From: Sphingopyxis sp. USTB-05
GTDB lineage: Bacteria > Pseudomonadota > Alphaproteobacteria > Sphingomonadales > Sphingomonadaceae
Length of the DNA stretch: 64,000 nucleotides
Assembly (NCBI RefSeq): GCF_023822045.1
Contig: NZ_CP084712.1
Coordinates: forward strand, 2,852,001 to 2,916,000
Reading direction: 5' to 3'
Of this stretch, positions 37,418 through 46,954 are shown in pieces. A program made the translations under genes and the position numbers. Under the pieces are notes generated by a model. It was given only the letters and a program-made list of their open reading frames with translations, did no database searches and was not told the DNA's origin. Numbering within the stretch: position 1 is the stretch's first letter; each line of letters starts with the position of its first letter.

Positions 37418-38860
37418 ATGGCTTCCGATCGCATGCTCCAGTTTGTGGAGCGTGAACAATCCTATCCGGACAAGCGCTCCGCCGAAGAGCGCGCACGCGA
37501 TTTTCGCGAGATCGCCGAGCGCTATGCCGCGCCCGATGCAGACGCGCAGGCTGCGCGCTGTTCGCAGTGCGGCGTGCCTTATTGCTCGGTGCACTGCCCG
37601 CTCCACAATCATATTCCCGACTGGCTGCGCCTGACGGCCGAGGGGCGCCTTCGCGAAGCCTATGAGCTCAGCAACGCGACTTCGACGATGCCAGAGATCT
37701 GCGGCCGCATCTGTCCGCAGGACCGCCTGTGCGAAGGCAATTGCGTGATCGAATTTTCGGGCCATGGCGCGGTGACGATCGGCAGCGTCGAAAAATATAT
37801 CACCGACACCGCATGGGCCGAAGGCTGGGTCGAGCCGCTGCATCCCGGCGCCGCAACCGGCCAGTCGGTCGGCATCATCGGCGCCGGCCCCGCAGGGCTG
37901 ACCGCGGCTGAATATCTGCGTGCCGCGGGGCATGAAGTGCATGTCTATGACCGGCACGACCGAGCGGGCGGCCTCCTCACTTATGGCATCCCCGGCTTCA
38001 AGCTGGAGAAGGATGTCGTGATGCGCCGCGTCGATCGGCTGGTCGAGGGCGGTATCCAGTTTCACCTCGGCTTCGCGGTTGGCGAGGATGCGACGCTCGA
38101 CGCGCTGCGCCAGAAGCATGATGCGATCCTGATCGCGACGGGCGTCTACAAGGCGCGTGAGATCAACGTGCCGGGCAACACGGCCGGCGGTGTGATCGCC
38201 GCGCTCGATTATCTGATCGCGTCGAACCGCAAGAGCTTTGGCGACACCGTGCCTGCTTTCGACGACGGCAGCCTCGACGCAAAGGGCAAGCATGTCGTTG
38301 TCATCGGCGGCGGCGACACCGCGATGGACTGCGTCCGTACCGCCGTCCGTCAGGGCGCGAAGTCGGTGAAATGCCTCTATCGCCGCGACCGCGAGAATAT
38401 GCCGGGGTCGCAGCGCGAGGTCGCCAATGCCGAGGAGGAAGGCGTCGAGTTCGTGTGGCTGTCAGCGCCCGAAAGCTTCACCGCCGACAAGCATGTGAAG
38501 GAAGTCGCGGTTGCGGGGATGCGCCTCGGCGCGCCCGACGCGAGCGGCCGCCGCAGCCCCGAGGTCGACCCCGGCCGCAAGTTCGACGTGCCCGCCGATA
38601 TGGTGATCAAGGCGCTGGGCTTCGATCCCGAAGAACTGCCGCACCTGTTCGGCTCGCCCGATCTCAGCGTTACCCGCTGGGGTACTTTGCGCGTCGATCA
38701 CCAGACGATGATGACCAGCCTGCCCGGCGTTTTTGCCGCGGGAGACATTGTGCGCGGCGCCAGCCTGGTCGTCTGGGGCATCCGCGACGGGCGCGATGTG
38801 AGCGATCAGATGGCAAAGTGGTTGAAAGCCAAGGCCAAAAGCGAAAAGAAGGCAGCATGA
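37418..38860 (+). CDS. gltD: Glutamate synthase small subunit
   Basis: 480 residues. Delivers electrons from NADPH to the large subunit. N-terminal cysteine clusters CSQCGVPYCSVHCPLHNHIP and CGRICPQDRLCEGNC bind 4Fe-4S; IIGAGPAGLTAAEYL (FAD) and VVIGGGDTAMDCVRTAVRQG (NADPH) follow. AAGGGG is 6-8 bases before this ATG; an ATG 33 bases upstream is less likely. The AT-rich 160 bases before it probably hold the operon promoter. Confidence 0.96.
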   Translation: MASDRMLQFVEREQSYPDKRSAEERARDFREIAERYAAPDADAQAARCSQCGVPYCSVHCPLHNHIPDWLRLTAEGRLREAYELSNATSTMPEICGRICPQDRLCEGNCVIEFSGHGAVTIGSVEKYITDTAWAEGWVEPLHPGAATGQSVGIIGAGPAGLTAAEYLRAAGHEVHVYDRHDRAGGLLTYGIPGFKLEKDVVMRRVDRLVEGGIQFHLGFAVGEDATLDALRQKHDAILIATGVYKAREINVPGNTAGGVIAALDYLIASNRKSFGDTVPAFDDGSLDAKGKHVVVIGGGDTAMDCVRTAVRQGAKSVKCLYRRDRENMPGSQREVANAEEEGVEFVWLSAPESFTADKHVKEVAVAGMRLGAPDASGRRSPEVDPGRKFDVPADMVIKALGFDPEELPHLFGSPDLSVTRWGTLRVDHQTMMTSLPGVFAAGDIVRGASLVVWGIRDGRDVSDQMAKWLKAKAKSEKKAA

Positions 38861-38880
38861 CCAACAGGGAAGGAAGTTTC

Positions 38881-40068
38881 ATGATGCCGTCGTTCCAATC
38901 GATTCTGCTTGCCGGTGCCGCCGCGATGCTGCCGCTGGGCGCATCCGCCCACGCCGCACCGAAGAAAGATGCGAAGGAAGCGCCGGTCGCCGAGGTCGTA
39001 CTGGCCGAGCCGGCGCAGGTCGAGGAAGAGACCAGCGAGCCCTTCGACAGCGAAGCCTATGCCGAAGAGGCGAAGGCCAAGATGCAGAAGGAAATGGACG
39101 AGGCGATCGCGCTCGTCGAAAAAATCTTCGACACGAGCAGCCTGCCGCCGATCGACCCGGCGCGCCTGACGCTCGCGCAGCAGACCACCGCCGCGCTGAT
39201 CCCGACGGGCAGCATCGAGAAGATGGTCGACAACCTCTACGGCAAGATGTTCAAGACGCTGATGGGCGAATTCGGCGGCCAGTCGGACCTGATGCTGTCG
39301 ATCAAGACCGGCGTCGAAAGCGAGCAGATCGCGAAGCTCGACGAGCCGACCAAGGTCAAGGTCGCCGACATGTTCGACCCGCATCGCAAGGAGCGTGAAG
39401 ACCAGATCACAAAGGTGATCAAGCCGCTCATCAGCGAAGCGCTCGCCGACATGGAACCGCCGATGCGGAACGGTCTTGCCAAAGCCTATGCACGCAAGTT
39501 CACCGGCGCGCAGCTCACCGACATCAACGGCTTTCTCGCGACGCCGACGGGCAAGCTTTACGCAAGCGAATGGATGGCGCTTCAGGCCGACCCCGAAGTG
39601 ATGCTTGCGGTGATCAAGGCGGTGCCGCCGCTGATCAACAAATTCATCGACCGCGCCCCCGAGATCGAAAAGGATTTCAAGGAGCTGCCGAAGGAAAAGC
39701 AGCTTTCGGACTTCAGCGACAAGGAGCTCTCATCGCTTGCCAAGCTGATGAAGGTCGACGTGAAGGTGCTGAAGGAACAGCGCGACATGTGGAAGACCGA
39801 CGCGGTGGAAGCCACCGACGCAGTCGCAGTCGACGCCGCTGACGACTATGCCGTCGACGCCGCTGCCGATGCCGCGACCGCGGCGGCAGACGCAGCCGAC
39901 TATGCGGCCGATGCCGTCGCCGATCCCGCCTATGACCGCAGCAACTGGTCGGCCGCCGACCTGAAGCGCGTCGAGGACCTTGAGACCGCGTACGAAAACG
40001 CTTCGCTCGCCGCGCAGCAGGCCGCTGAAGAAGCTGCCGAAAACGCGCGCAAGAAGCTGCCCGACTAA
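38881..40068 (+). CDS. DUF2059-type exported protein between gltD and gltB
   Basis: 395 residues. Signal peptide (MMPSFQSILLAGAAAMLPLG then ASAHAAP), a DUF2059-like helical region (MEPPMRNGLAKAYARKFTGA, then GFLATPTGKLYASEWM), and a long C-terminal tract rich in Ala and Asp (AADDYAVDAAADAATAAADA) with a coiled-coil-like end. The start given has GGAAGG 7 bases upstream; an ATG at 38857 overlapping the gltD stop is an alternative. Periplasmic, function unknown. It interrupts gltD and gltB but is on the same strand. Confidence 0.8.
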   Translation: MMPSFQSILLAGAAAMLPLGASAHAAPKKDAKEAPVAEVVLAEPAQVEEETSEPFDSEAYAEEAKAKMQKEMDEAIALVEKIFDTSSLPPIDPARLTLAQQTTAALIPTGSIEKMVDNLYGKMFKTLMGEFGGQSDLMLSIKTGVESEQIAKLDEPTKVKVADMFDPHRKEREDQITKVIKPLISEALADMEPPMRNGLAKAYARKFTGAQLTDINGFLATPTGKLYASEWMALQADPEVMLAVIKAVPPLINKFIDRAPEIEKDFKELPKEKQLSDFSDKELSSLAKLMKVDVKVLKEQRDMWKTDAVEATDAVAVDAADDYAVDAAADAATAAADAADYAADAVADPAYDRSNWSAADLKRVEDLETAYENASLAAQQAAEEAAENARKKLPD

Positions 40069-40086
40069 ACACCCGTCAGGACGAAG

Positions 40087-43000
40087 ATGATGACCCACTA
40101 CCCCACCCCCGATCACGCGCGGCTCGAAGCCGAAGGCATGTATCGCCCCGACATGGAATCCGATGCCTGCGGCGTCGGAATGGTCGCGGCGACCGACGGC
40201 AAGCCGTCGCGCCGCGTCGTCGAGGCGGCGATCGAAGCCCTGCGTGCCGTGTGGCACCGCGGCGCGGTCGACGCCGACGGCAAGACCGGGGATGGGGCGG
40301 GCATTCATGTCGACCTGCCCGTCCGCTTCTTCGACGATGCGATCGCGGCATCGGGGCACAAGGTGCGGCCGAACCGCCTCGCCGTCGGCATGGTCTTCCT
40401 GCCGCGCACCGATCTGGGCGCGCAGGAGGAATGCCGCACGATCGTCGAGGCCGAGATCATCGACGCGGGCTTCACCATCTATGGCTGGCGCCAGGTACCC
40501 GTCGACGTGTCGGTGATCGGCGACAAGGCACAGCGCACGCGCCCCGAGATCGAGCAGATCATGATCGCCGGGCCGCTGCCCGACGAGCAATCGATCGCCG
40601 AGTTCGAAAAGCAGCTCTATCTCGTCCGCCGCCGGATCGAGAAAAAGGTCATCGCGGCGCAGATCGCCGACTTTTATATCTGCAGCCTGTCGGCACGCTC
40701 GATCATCTATAAGGGCCTGTTCCTCGCCGAAAGCCTCGCGGACTTCTATCCAGACCTCACGAACAAGCTGTTCGAAAGCCGGGTCGCGATCTTTCACCAG
40801 CGCTATTCGACCAACACCTTCCCGCAATGGTGGCTGGCGCAGCCGTTCCGCTGCCTCGCGCACAATGGCGAAATCAATACGATCCGCGGCAACAAGAATT
40901 GGATGAAGAGCCACGAGATCAAGATGGCGAGCCTCGCTTTCGGCGAGCATAGCGAAGATATCAAGCCCGTGATCCCGGCGGGCGCGTCGGACACCGCCGC
41001 GCTCGACGCGGTGTTCGAGGCGCTGTGCCGCGCCGGCCGCGACGCGCCGACCGCAAAGCTGATCCTCGTTCCCGAGGCGTGGACGACCGAATGCGACGTC
41101 CCCGACAACCACCGCGCGATGTACTCCTACCTCGCCAGCGTCATGGAGCCGTGGGACGGCCCCGCGGCGCTCGCGATGACCGATGGCCGCTGGGCGGTCG
41201 CGGGCATGGACCGCAACGCGCTGCGCCCGCTCCGCTACACGCTGACCGCCGACAACCTGCTCGTCGTCGGCTCGGAAAGCGGGATGGTGCTGCTGCCCGA
41301 GGCGAGCATCCGCAAGAAGGGCCGCCTGGGCCCGGGTCAGATGATCGCGGTCGATCTCGACGACGGCACGCTCTACGAAGATCTCGCGATCAAGGACAAG
41401 ATCGCAGACGCCGCCGACTATGCCTCGCGGGTCAAGGGCTTCCGCACGATGGCCGACCTCCCCAAGGGCGGCAAGTCGAGCCTGCCGACCTTCGAACGCA
41501 GCGAATTGCTGCGCCGCCAGGTCGCCGCGGGCCTCACCATGGAAGATATGGAACTGATCCTGTCGCCAATGGTCGAGGATGCGAAGGAAGCGATCGGGTC
41601 GATGGGCGACGACACGCCGCTCGCGGTCATCTCCGACAAGCCGCGCCACGTCGCGCAATTCTTCCGCCAGAATTTCAGCCAGGTCACCAACCCGCCGATC
41701 GACAGCTTGCGCGAACGGCATGTGATGAGCCTGAAGACGCGCTTTGCCAACCTCGCGAACATCCTCGACGAAAAGGGGCAGAGCGACCACGTTCTCGTGA
41801 TCGACAGCCCCGTACTCGTCGGCGACGACTGGGATCGCCTGCGCGCCTATTTCGGCGATGCTGTCGCCGACATCGACTGCACTTTCGCTGCGGGTGGCGA
41901 CGCCTCGACGTTGCGCGAAGCGATTGCGCGCGTTCGCCGCGAGGCCGAAGACGCCGTGCGGGCCGGACGCTCCGAACTCTTCCTCACCGACCAGTCGATC
42001 GGCGAAGGCCGCGTCGGGGTCGCGATGGTGCTCGCCGCCGCGGCCGTCCACACGCATCTCGTGCGCAAGGGCCTGCGCAGCTACGCCTCGATCAACGTCC
42101 GCTCGGCCGAAGTGCTCGACACGCATGCCTTTGCGGTGCTCGTTGGCGTCGGTGCGACGACCGTCCACGCCTATCTGGCCGAAGCCGCGATCGCCGACCG
42201 CTGGGCGCGCGGTCTGTTCGGCGGCGAACTGAGCCTGGACGATTGCCGCCTGCGCTTCCGCAAGGCGATCGACGACGGCCTGCTCAAGATCCTCGCCAAG
42301 ATGGGGATCGCGGTGATCTCCTCCTATCGCGGCGGCTATAATTTCGAGGCGGTCGGGCTCAGCCGCGCGCTCGTCAACGACCTGTTCCCCGGAATGCCTG
42401 CCAAGATTTCCGGCGAAGGCTATCAGTCGCTCTTCATCAACGCGACCGACAAGCATACCGCCGCGTTCGACAGCCGCGTCACCACCCTGCCGATCGGCGG
42501 TTTCTATCGTCAGCGCGCGGGCGGCGAAGCACATGCCTATTCGGCGCAACTGATGCACCTGCTGCAGACCGCGGTCGCGACCGACAGCTATTCGACCTAT
42601 CTGCAATTTGCGCGCGGGGTCGCCGACCTGCCGCCGATCTATCTGCGCGATCTGATGGAGTTCAACTATCCGGCGCAGGGCGTCCTGCTCGACAGCGTCG
42701 AGGCGATCACCGAAATCCGCAAGCGCTTCGTCACCCCGGGCATGTCCCTCGGTGCGCTGTCGCCCGAGGCGCATGAGACGCTGGCGATCGCAATGAACCG
42801 CATCGGCGCGAAAGCGGTGTCGGGCGAAGGCGGCGAAGCCAGCGAACGCTATCGCCCCTATGCCAATGGCGACAACGCCAACAGCAACATCAAACAGATC
42901 GCCAGCGGCCGTTTCGGCGTCACCGCCGAATATCTCGGCGCGTGCGACGAGATCGAAATCAAGGTCGCGCAGGGAGCCAAGCCCGGCGAAGGCGGCCAGC

Positions 43001-44619
43001 TTCCGGGCTTCAAGGTGACCGAATTCATCGCGCGTCTGCGCCATGCGACGCCCGGCGTGACGCTCATCTCGCCGCCGCCGCATCACGACATCTATTCGAT
43101 CGAGGATCTGGCGCAGCTCATCTATGACCTGAAGCAGATCAACCCGAAGGCGCGCGTCTGCGTGAAGCTCGTCAGTTCGGCGGGCATCGGCACCGTTGCG
43201 GCGGGCGTCGCCAAGGCGCACGCCGACGTCATCCTTGTCGCGGGCAACACCGGCGGCACTGGCGCGAGCCCCCAGACCAGCGTCAAATATGCCGGGACGC
43301 CGTGGGAAATGGGGCTTTCCGAAGTCAATCAGGTGCTGACGCTCAACGGCCTGCGCCATCGCATCCGCCTGCGCACCGACGGCGGCCTCAAGACCGGGCG
43401 CGACATCGTGATCGCCGCCATCTTGGGCGCCGAGGAATATGGCATCGGGACGCTCAGCCTCGTCGCGATGGGCTGCATCATGGTGCGCCAGTGCCACTCG
43501 AACACCTGCCCCGTCGGCGTCTGTACGCAGGATGAAAAGCTGCGCCAGAAGTTCACCGGCAGCCCCGAGAAGGTCATCAACCTGATGACCTTCATCGCCG
43601 AGGAAGTGCGCGAAATCCTCGCCAAGCTCGGCTGCCGCAGCCTCGACGAAGTGATCGGCCGCACCGAATTGCTGCGTCAGGTCAGCCGCGGCGCCGAACA
43701 TCTCGACGACCTGGACCTCAACCCGATCCTTGCGAAGGTCGATGCACCCGACGATCAGCGTCGCTCGCAGGGGCCGAGCTTCCGCAACCCGGTGCCCGAC
43801 AGCCTCGACGCGCAGATCCTCAATGACGCGAAGCCCTTGTTTGAACGCGGCGAGCGCATGCAGCTCACGTACAATGTCCGCAACACGCACCGCGCCGTCG
43901 GTACGCGCCTCTCGGCCGAAGTCACTGCGCGCTTTGGCATGAAAGGCCTCGCCGACGACCATGTGCAGGTCCGTCTGCGCGGGACCGCGGGCCAGTCGCT
44001 CGGCGCCTTCCTGTGTCAGGGCATCACGCTCGAGGTATTCGGCGACGCCAACGACTATGTCGGCAAGGGCCTGTCAGGCGGCCGCATCGTCGTGCGCCCG
44101 ACCGTCTCCAGCCCGCTGGTCAGCCAGCACAACAGCATCATCGGCAACACCGTCCTTTACGGCGCGACCGCGGGCACATTGCTCGCGGCGGGTCAGGCGG
44201 GCGAGCGTTTCGCGGTCCGCAACTCGGGCGCACGCGTCGTCGTCGAGGGCTGCGGCGCGAACGGCTGCGAATATATGACCGGCGGCACCGCGGTGATCCT
44301 GGGCCCCGTCGGCTCGAATTTCGGTGCCGGCATGACCGGCGGCATGGCGTTCATCCTCGACACCGACGATCAGTTCGAGGGCCACGCCAACGGCGAATCG
44401 ATCGTCTGGCAGCGGCTGGCGAGCAGCCACTGGGAAAATACTCTCAAGGAGCTGGTCGAGGAACATGCCAAGGCGACGGGAAGCAAATGGTCGGCCGAAG
44501 TGCTGGCCGATTGGGACCGCTGGCGCGAGCGCTTCTGGCAGGTGTGCCCGAAGGAAATGCTCAGCCGTCTCGCACATCCCCTCAGCGATGCTGAAGCCGA
44601 AGTGGTCGCAGCCGAGTAA
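40087..44619 (+). CDS. gltB: Glutamate synthase large subunit
   Basis: 1510 residues. Makes two glutamates from glutamine and 2-oxoglutarate. The propeptide is removed before the nucleophile C28 (ESDACGVGMVAATDG). Further domains in order: class II glutamine amidotransferase (to about 400), central domain, FMN-binding synthase domain (KAVSGEGGEASERY, VILVAGNTGGTGASPQTSV), the 3Fe-4S cluster MVRQCHSNTCPVGVCTQD, and a C-terminal beta-helix (GSNFGAGMTGGMAFI). It starts 18 bases after the DUF2059 gene. Confidence 0.97.
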   Translation: MMTHYPTPDHARLEAEGMYRPDMESDACGVGMVAATDGKPSRRVVEAAIEALRAVWHRGAVDADGKTGDGAGIHVDLPVRFFDDAIAASGHKVRPNRLAVGMVFLPRTDLGAQEECRTIVEAEIIDAGFTIYGWRQVPVDVSVIGDKAQRTRPEIEQIMIAGPLPDEQSIAEFEKQLYLVRRRIEKKVIAAQIADFYICSLSARSIIYKGLFLAESLADFYPDLTNKLFESRVAIFHQRYSTNTFPQWWLAQPFRCLAHNGEINTIRGNKNWMKSHEIKMASLAFGEHSEDIKPVIPAGASDTAALDAVFEALCRAGRDAPTAKLILVPEAWTTECDVPDNHRAMYSYLASVMEPWDGPAALAMTDGRWAVAGMDRNALRPLRYTLTADNLLVVGSESGMVLLPEASIRKKGRLGPGQMIAVDLDDGTLYEDLAIKDKIADAADYASRVKGFRTMADLPKGGKSSLPTFERSELLRRQVAAGLTMEDMELILSPMVEDAKEAIGSMGDDTPLAVISDKPRHVAQFFRQNFSQVTNPPIDSLRERHVMSLKTRFANLANILDEKGQSDHVLVIDSPVLVGDDWDRLRAYFGDAVADIDCTFAAGGDASTLREAIARVRREAEDAVRAGRSELFLTDQSIGEGRVGVAMVLAAAAVHTHLVRKGLRSYASINVRSAEVLDTHAFAVLVGVGATTVHAYLAEAAIADRWARGLFGGELSLDDCRLRFRKAIDDGLLKILAKMGIAVISSYRGGYNFEAVGLSRALVNDLFPGMPAKISGEGYQSLFINATDKHTAAFDSRVTTLPIGGFYRQRAGGEAHAYSAQLMHLLQTAVATDSYSTYLQFARGVADLPPIYLRDLMEFNYPAQGVLLDSVEAITEIRKRFVTPGMSLGALSPEAHETLAIAMNRIGAKAVSGEGGEASERYRPYANGDNANSNIKQIASGRFGVTAEYLGACDEIEIKVAQGAKPGEGGQLPGFKVTEFIARLRHATPGVTLISPPPHHDIYSIEDLAQLIYDLKQINPKARVCVKLVSSAGIGTVAAGVAKAHADVILVAGNTGGTGASPQTSVKYAGTPWEMGLSEVNQVLTLNGLRHRIRLRTDGGLKTGRDIVIAAILGAEEYGIGTLSLVAMGCIMVRQCHSNTCPVGVCTQDEKLRQKFTGSPEKVINLMTFIAEEVREILAKLGCRSLDEVIGRTELLRQVSRGAEHLDDLDLNPILAKVDAPDDQRRSQGPSFRNPVPDSLDAQILNDAKPLFERGERMQLTYNVRNTHRAVGTRLSAEVTARFGMKGLADDHVQVRLRGTAGQSLGAFLCQGITLEVFGDANDYVGKGLSGGRIVVRPTVSSPLVSQHNSIIGNTVLYGATAGTLLAAGQAGERFAVRNSGARVVVEGCGANGCEYMTGGTAVILGPVGSNFGAGMTGGMAFILDTDDQFEGHANGESIVWQRLASSHWENTLKELVEEHAKATGSKWSAEVLADWDRWRERFWQVCPKEMLSRLAHPLSDAEAEVVAAE

Positions 44620-44627
44620 TGTACGTC

Positions 44628-44702
44628 GCCCCCGCGAAGGCGGGGGCCGCTATCGGCCTTGCGCTACCTTTCCGGCCGCCCCCGCCTTCGCGAGGGCGGC
44701 GG
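44628..44702. repeat. REP-like inverted repeat pair after gltB
   Basis: Palindrome GCCCCCGCGAAGGCGGGGGC, then a facing copy around CCCCGCCTTCGCGAGGGC about 30 bases on. Such GC-rich clustered palindromes are common in sphingomonad intergenic DNA. It may also end the gltB transcript. Confidence 0.75.
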
Positions 44703-44820
44703 CTAGTCGCGTCATCGTATCAGCCTGCCGCAATCATCGAACGCGTTCACCGCAGCGAAAGCGTCCTTCCTTTAACAAAGCCACTTTGCTGACCCCCTCG
44801 TCCCTCGAAAGGATCGAGCC

Positions 44821-45246
44821 ATGACCCGCCTCGCCCTCATAGCCCTCCCCCTGCTCGCGCTCGCCGCGCCGCTGCCTGCTGCTGCGAACGACATGCGGGG
44901 CGCTGTTGCGACGCTCAACGATCCGGTCGCGCAGGACCGCATGGCCGATACGATCACGGCCATGGTGGGCGCTCTGATGCAGATGCAGGTCGGCCCGCTC
45001 GCCAAGGCGGTGGCGCAGATCGATCCCGAATCCGACGCCGCCTATATCCCGCCCGATGCCACGCTTGGCGAAGTGACCGGCCGCGATCCCGAATATGCCG
45101 AGCGCATGGGCGCCGACGTCCGCGCGAGCACGCGCATGGCAGGCCACGCCGCGTCGGCGCTCGCGGCCTATGCCCCGGTCCTCAAGGACATGGCGCGCGA
45201 CCTTGCCGCGCAGTGGGAAAGAGAGCGCGAGGCATCGCGCCGCTAG
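44821..45246 (+). CDS. Exported protein of unknown function
   Basis: 141 residues. Signal peptide MTRLALIALPLLALAAPLPA followed by AAAN. The mature part is Ala/Met-rich and helical, with QDRMADTITAMVGALMQMQ and PPDATLGEVTGRDPEYAERM. GAAAGGA lies upstream. The family is not recognised with confidence. Confidence 0.7.
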   Translation: MTRLALIALPLLALAAPLPAAANDMRGAVATLNDPVAQDRMADTITAMVGALMQMQVGPLAKAVAQIDPESDAAYIPPDATLGEVTGRDPEYAERMGADVRASTRMAGHAASALAAYAPVLKDMARDLAAQWEREREASRR

Positions 45247-45270
45247 CGTGTGATGACATCGAATGGACTC

Positions 45271-45372
45271 GTCATTGCGAGCGACGAAGCCGCGCGGCAA
45301 TCCAGGACGTGCGCAAACCGCTCTGGATTGGTTGACCTTCGGTCGCCTGCGGCCCGCTCCGCTCGCAATGAC
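45271..45372. repeat. Intergenic inverted repeat (GTCATTGCGAGC type)
   Basis: GTCATTGCGAGC at the left end and GCTCGCAATGAC at the right end are exact complements, with an inner GCAATCCAG/CTGGATTG pairing. This dispersed palindromic element is known from many alphaproteobacterial intergenic regions. Confidence 0.8.
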
Positions 45373-45510
45373 GGAGTGGGTCAATACAAAGTCATCAGAC
45401 TCTAACCTCCCCATCTTGGCCACCCCGGCGCAGGCCGGAATGACGACTAAACTGGTGACATGTTCCCATAGCCGTTGCGCGCGGCGCCTTGCTGCCGCTA
45501 TGCCGGGGGT

Positions 45511-46182
45511 ATGTGGCAACTCTATCAATTCCCGCTCTGTCCCTTTTCGCGCAAGGTTCGCCTTTTGCTGGGCGAAAAGGGCATTGGATATGAATTGGTG
45601 CGCGAATCGCCGTGGGAACGCCGCGACGAATTCATCGACCTGAACCCCGCCGGGCGCACTCCGGTAATGGTCGATCAGTCGCGCGGTCAGGTGCTGATGG
45701 ACAGCATGGCGATCGCCGAATATTTCGAGGAAACGGTCGAGGGCAAGGCGATGATCAACGGCACGGCGGCAAACCGCGCCGAGATCCGCCGGCTGACGTC
45801 ATGGTTCGATCATGACTTCTATTATGAAGTCACCGGCCCACTACTCTTCGAACGGATGCAGAAGCGTATCGTCCACCGCCAGCCGCCCGATGGCGGCGCG
45901 CTGCGCGAGGCGATGAAGGCCGCGAACAACCATCTCGACTATGTCGATTATCTGATCGATCACCGCACCTGGCTCGCAGGCGCGACGATGAGCTTGGCCG
46001 ACCTGACCGCCGCCGCACATATCTCGGTCGCCGACTATCTGGGCGGGATCGACTGGACCGGGCATGAGCAGACTAAGGGCTGGTATTCGGGCCTGAAATC
46101 GCGGCCGAGCTTCCGCCCATTGCTCGCCGAACGGATGGAGATTGTGACGCCGCCGAAATATTATGAGGATGTGGATTTTTGA
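45511..46182 (+). CDS. Glutathione S-transferase family protein
   Basis: 223 residues. N-terminal thioredoxin-fold half starting MWQLYQFPLCPFSRKVRLLL with the CPFS site, then NPAGRTPVMVD and DSMAIAEYFEE (glutathione-binding loop, cis-Pro and E/D-S motif). C-terminal all-helical half with GATMSLADLTAAAHISVADY (the N-capping box). The substrate is unknown. The ATG at the fold start is preferred over an ATG 36 bases upstream. Confidence 0.9.
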   Translation: MWQLYQFPLCPFSRKVRLLLGEKGIGYELVRESPWERRDEFIDLNPAGRTPVMVDQSRGQVLMDSMAIAEYFEETVEGKAMINGTAANRAEIRRLTSWFDHDFYYEVTGPLLFERMQKRIVHRQPPDGGALREAMKAANNHLDYVDYLIDHRTWLAGATMSLADLTAAAHISVADYLGGIDWTGHEQTKGWYSGLKSRPSFRPLLAERMEIVTPPKYYEDVDF

Positions 46183-46241
46183 CGCCGCGCTGAATGCCAA
46201 GCGTTCCGAAACATCGACATGAAGAAAGCTGGAGACCTGTG

Positions 46242-46340
46242 ATGATAGGGGCATGGATCGCGATCATCATTGGTGTCGCCACCGCTTTGATCCTCGCATT
46301 TTACAGCGTATTTTCTTCAACCAAGGATCCCGAGGCCTGA
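46242..46340 (+). CDS. 32-residue single-helix membrane protein
   Basis: MIGAWIAIIIGVATALILAF then YSVFSSTKDPEA. GGAG lies 7 bases before the ATG. Size, hydrophobic segment and ribosome binding site make a gene plausible, though unproven. The stop lies 11 bases from the convergent YdeI-like gene. Confidence 0.55.
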   Translation: MIGAWIAIIIGVATALILAFYSVFSSTKDPEA

Positions 46341-46351
46341 CGGGAACGCGT

Positions 46352-46954
46352 TCAGCAGTTCTTGTATTTCCAGTTCCGGTCCTTGCCTTCAGCCACCTGC
46401 GCAACGATTGTTTCGATCCGCTTGGCCCGCGTTTCCTCGCGCTTCGCCTCGATCACCCATTCGATATAGTCGCGCCGCTTGCCGGGCGAAAAGGCGTCCC
46501 AATGACCTTGCGCAGCGGCATTGACCTTCAGCGCCGCTCCCAGGTCGGCGGGCAGATCGAGCGCCGCCTTGGGCTTTGGTGCCGCGCGCTTGGGCCTGCC
46601 CTCGGCACACAGCGCAGCCGCCTTTCCTATATAATCCGCCATCTGCTTGTCGGATGGCAGGTCGGCGAGCGACGCCAACCGTCCCATGCTCCCCATCGCG
46701 CCGGTATCGCGCGGCGATCCAGTCACCTCCTCGTCGCGCCAGAAGCCAAAGGTCGCATGCTCCTTGAACGCCGCCATTCCTGCAAGATTCTGTCCGCCCA
46801 GCACGAAATGCGGCACGCCCCATTTCAGCGTCTCTTCGGCGTCCGGCGCATATTTGTGCACCAGTTCGCGCAAATGGGTCAGGATCGGCTGCGCAAAGGG
46901 CTGCGCCTTCGCGATATAGTCGTCGACGCGGGGGTCGCGGGTCAGCCCGGCCAC
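46352..46954 (-). CDS. YdeI/OmpD-associated (DUF1801) family protein
   Basis: 200 residues. DUF1801-like N-terminal half with ETLKWGVPHFVLGGQNLAGM and AFKEHATFGFW; a C-terminal YdeI-type helical part with FSPGKRRDYIEWVIEAKREE and TRAKRIETIV. No ATG is available near the domain start; GTG (VAGLTRDPRVDDYI) overlaps the ubiG end by 13 bases and is the best candidate. Role unknown; relatives have been linked to peptide or bacteriocin tolerance. Confidence 0.78.
   Translation of the reverse strand: MAGLTRDPRVDDYIAKAQPFAQPILTHLRELVHKYAPDAEETLKWGVPHFVLGGQNLAGMAAFKEHATFGFWRDEEVTGSPRDTGAMGSMGRLASLADLPSDKQMADYIGKAAALCAEGRPKRAAPKPKAALDLPADLGAALKVNAAAQGHWDAFSPGKRRDYIEWVIEAKREETRAKRIETIVAQVAEGKDRNWKYKNC

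Noticed and set aside
39730..43962. A very long open frame of about 1400 codons on the minus strand
   Set aside because: It is antisense to gltB, whose sequence is fully recognisable. Its composition (Arg/Asp/His/Ala repeats) is that of a GC-rich third-position shadow.
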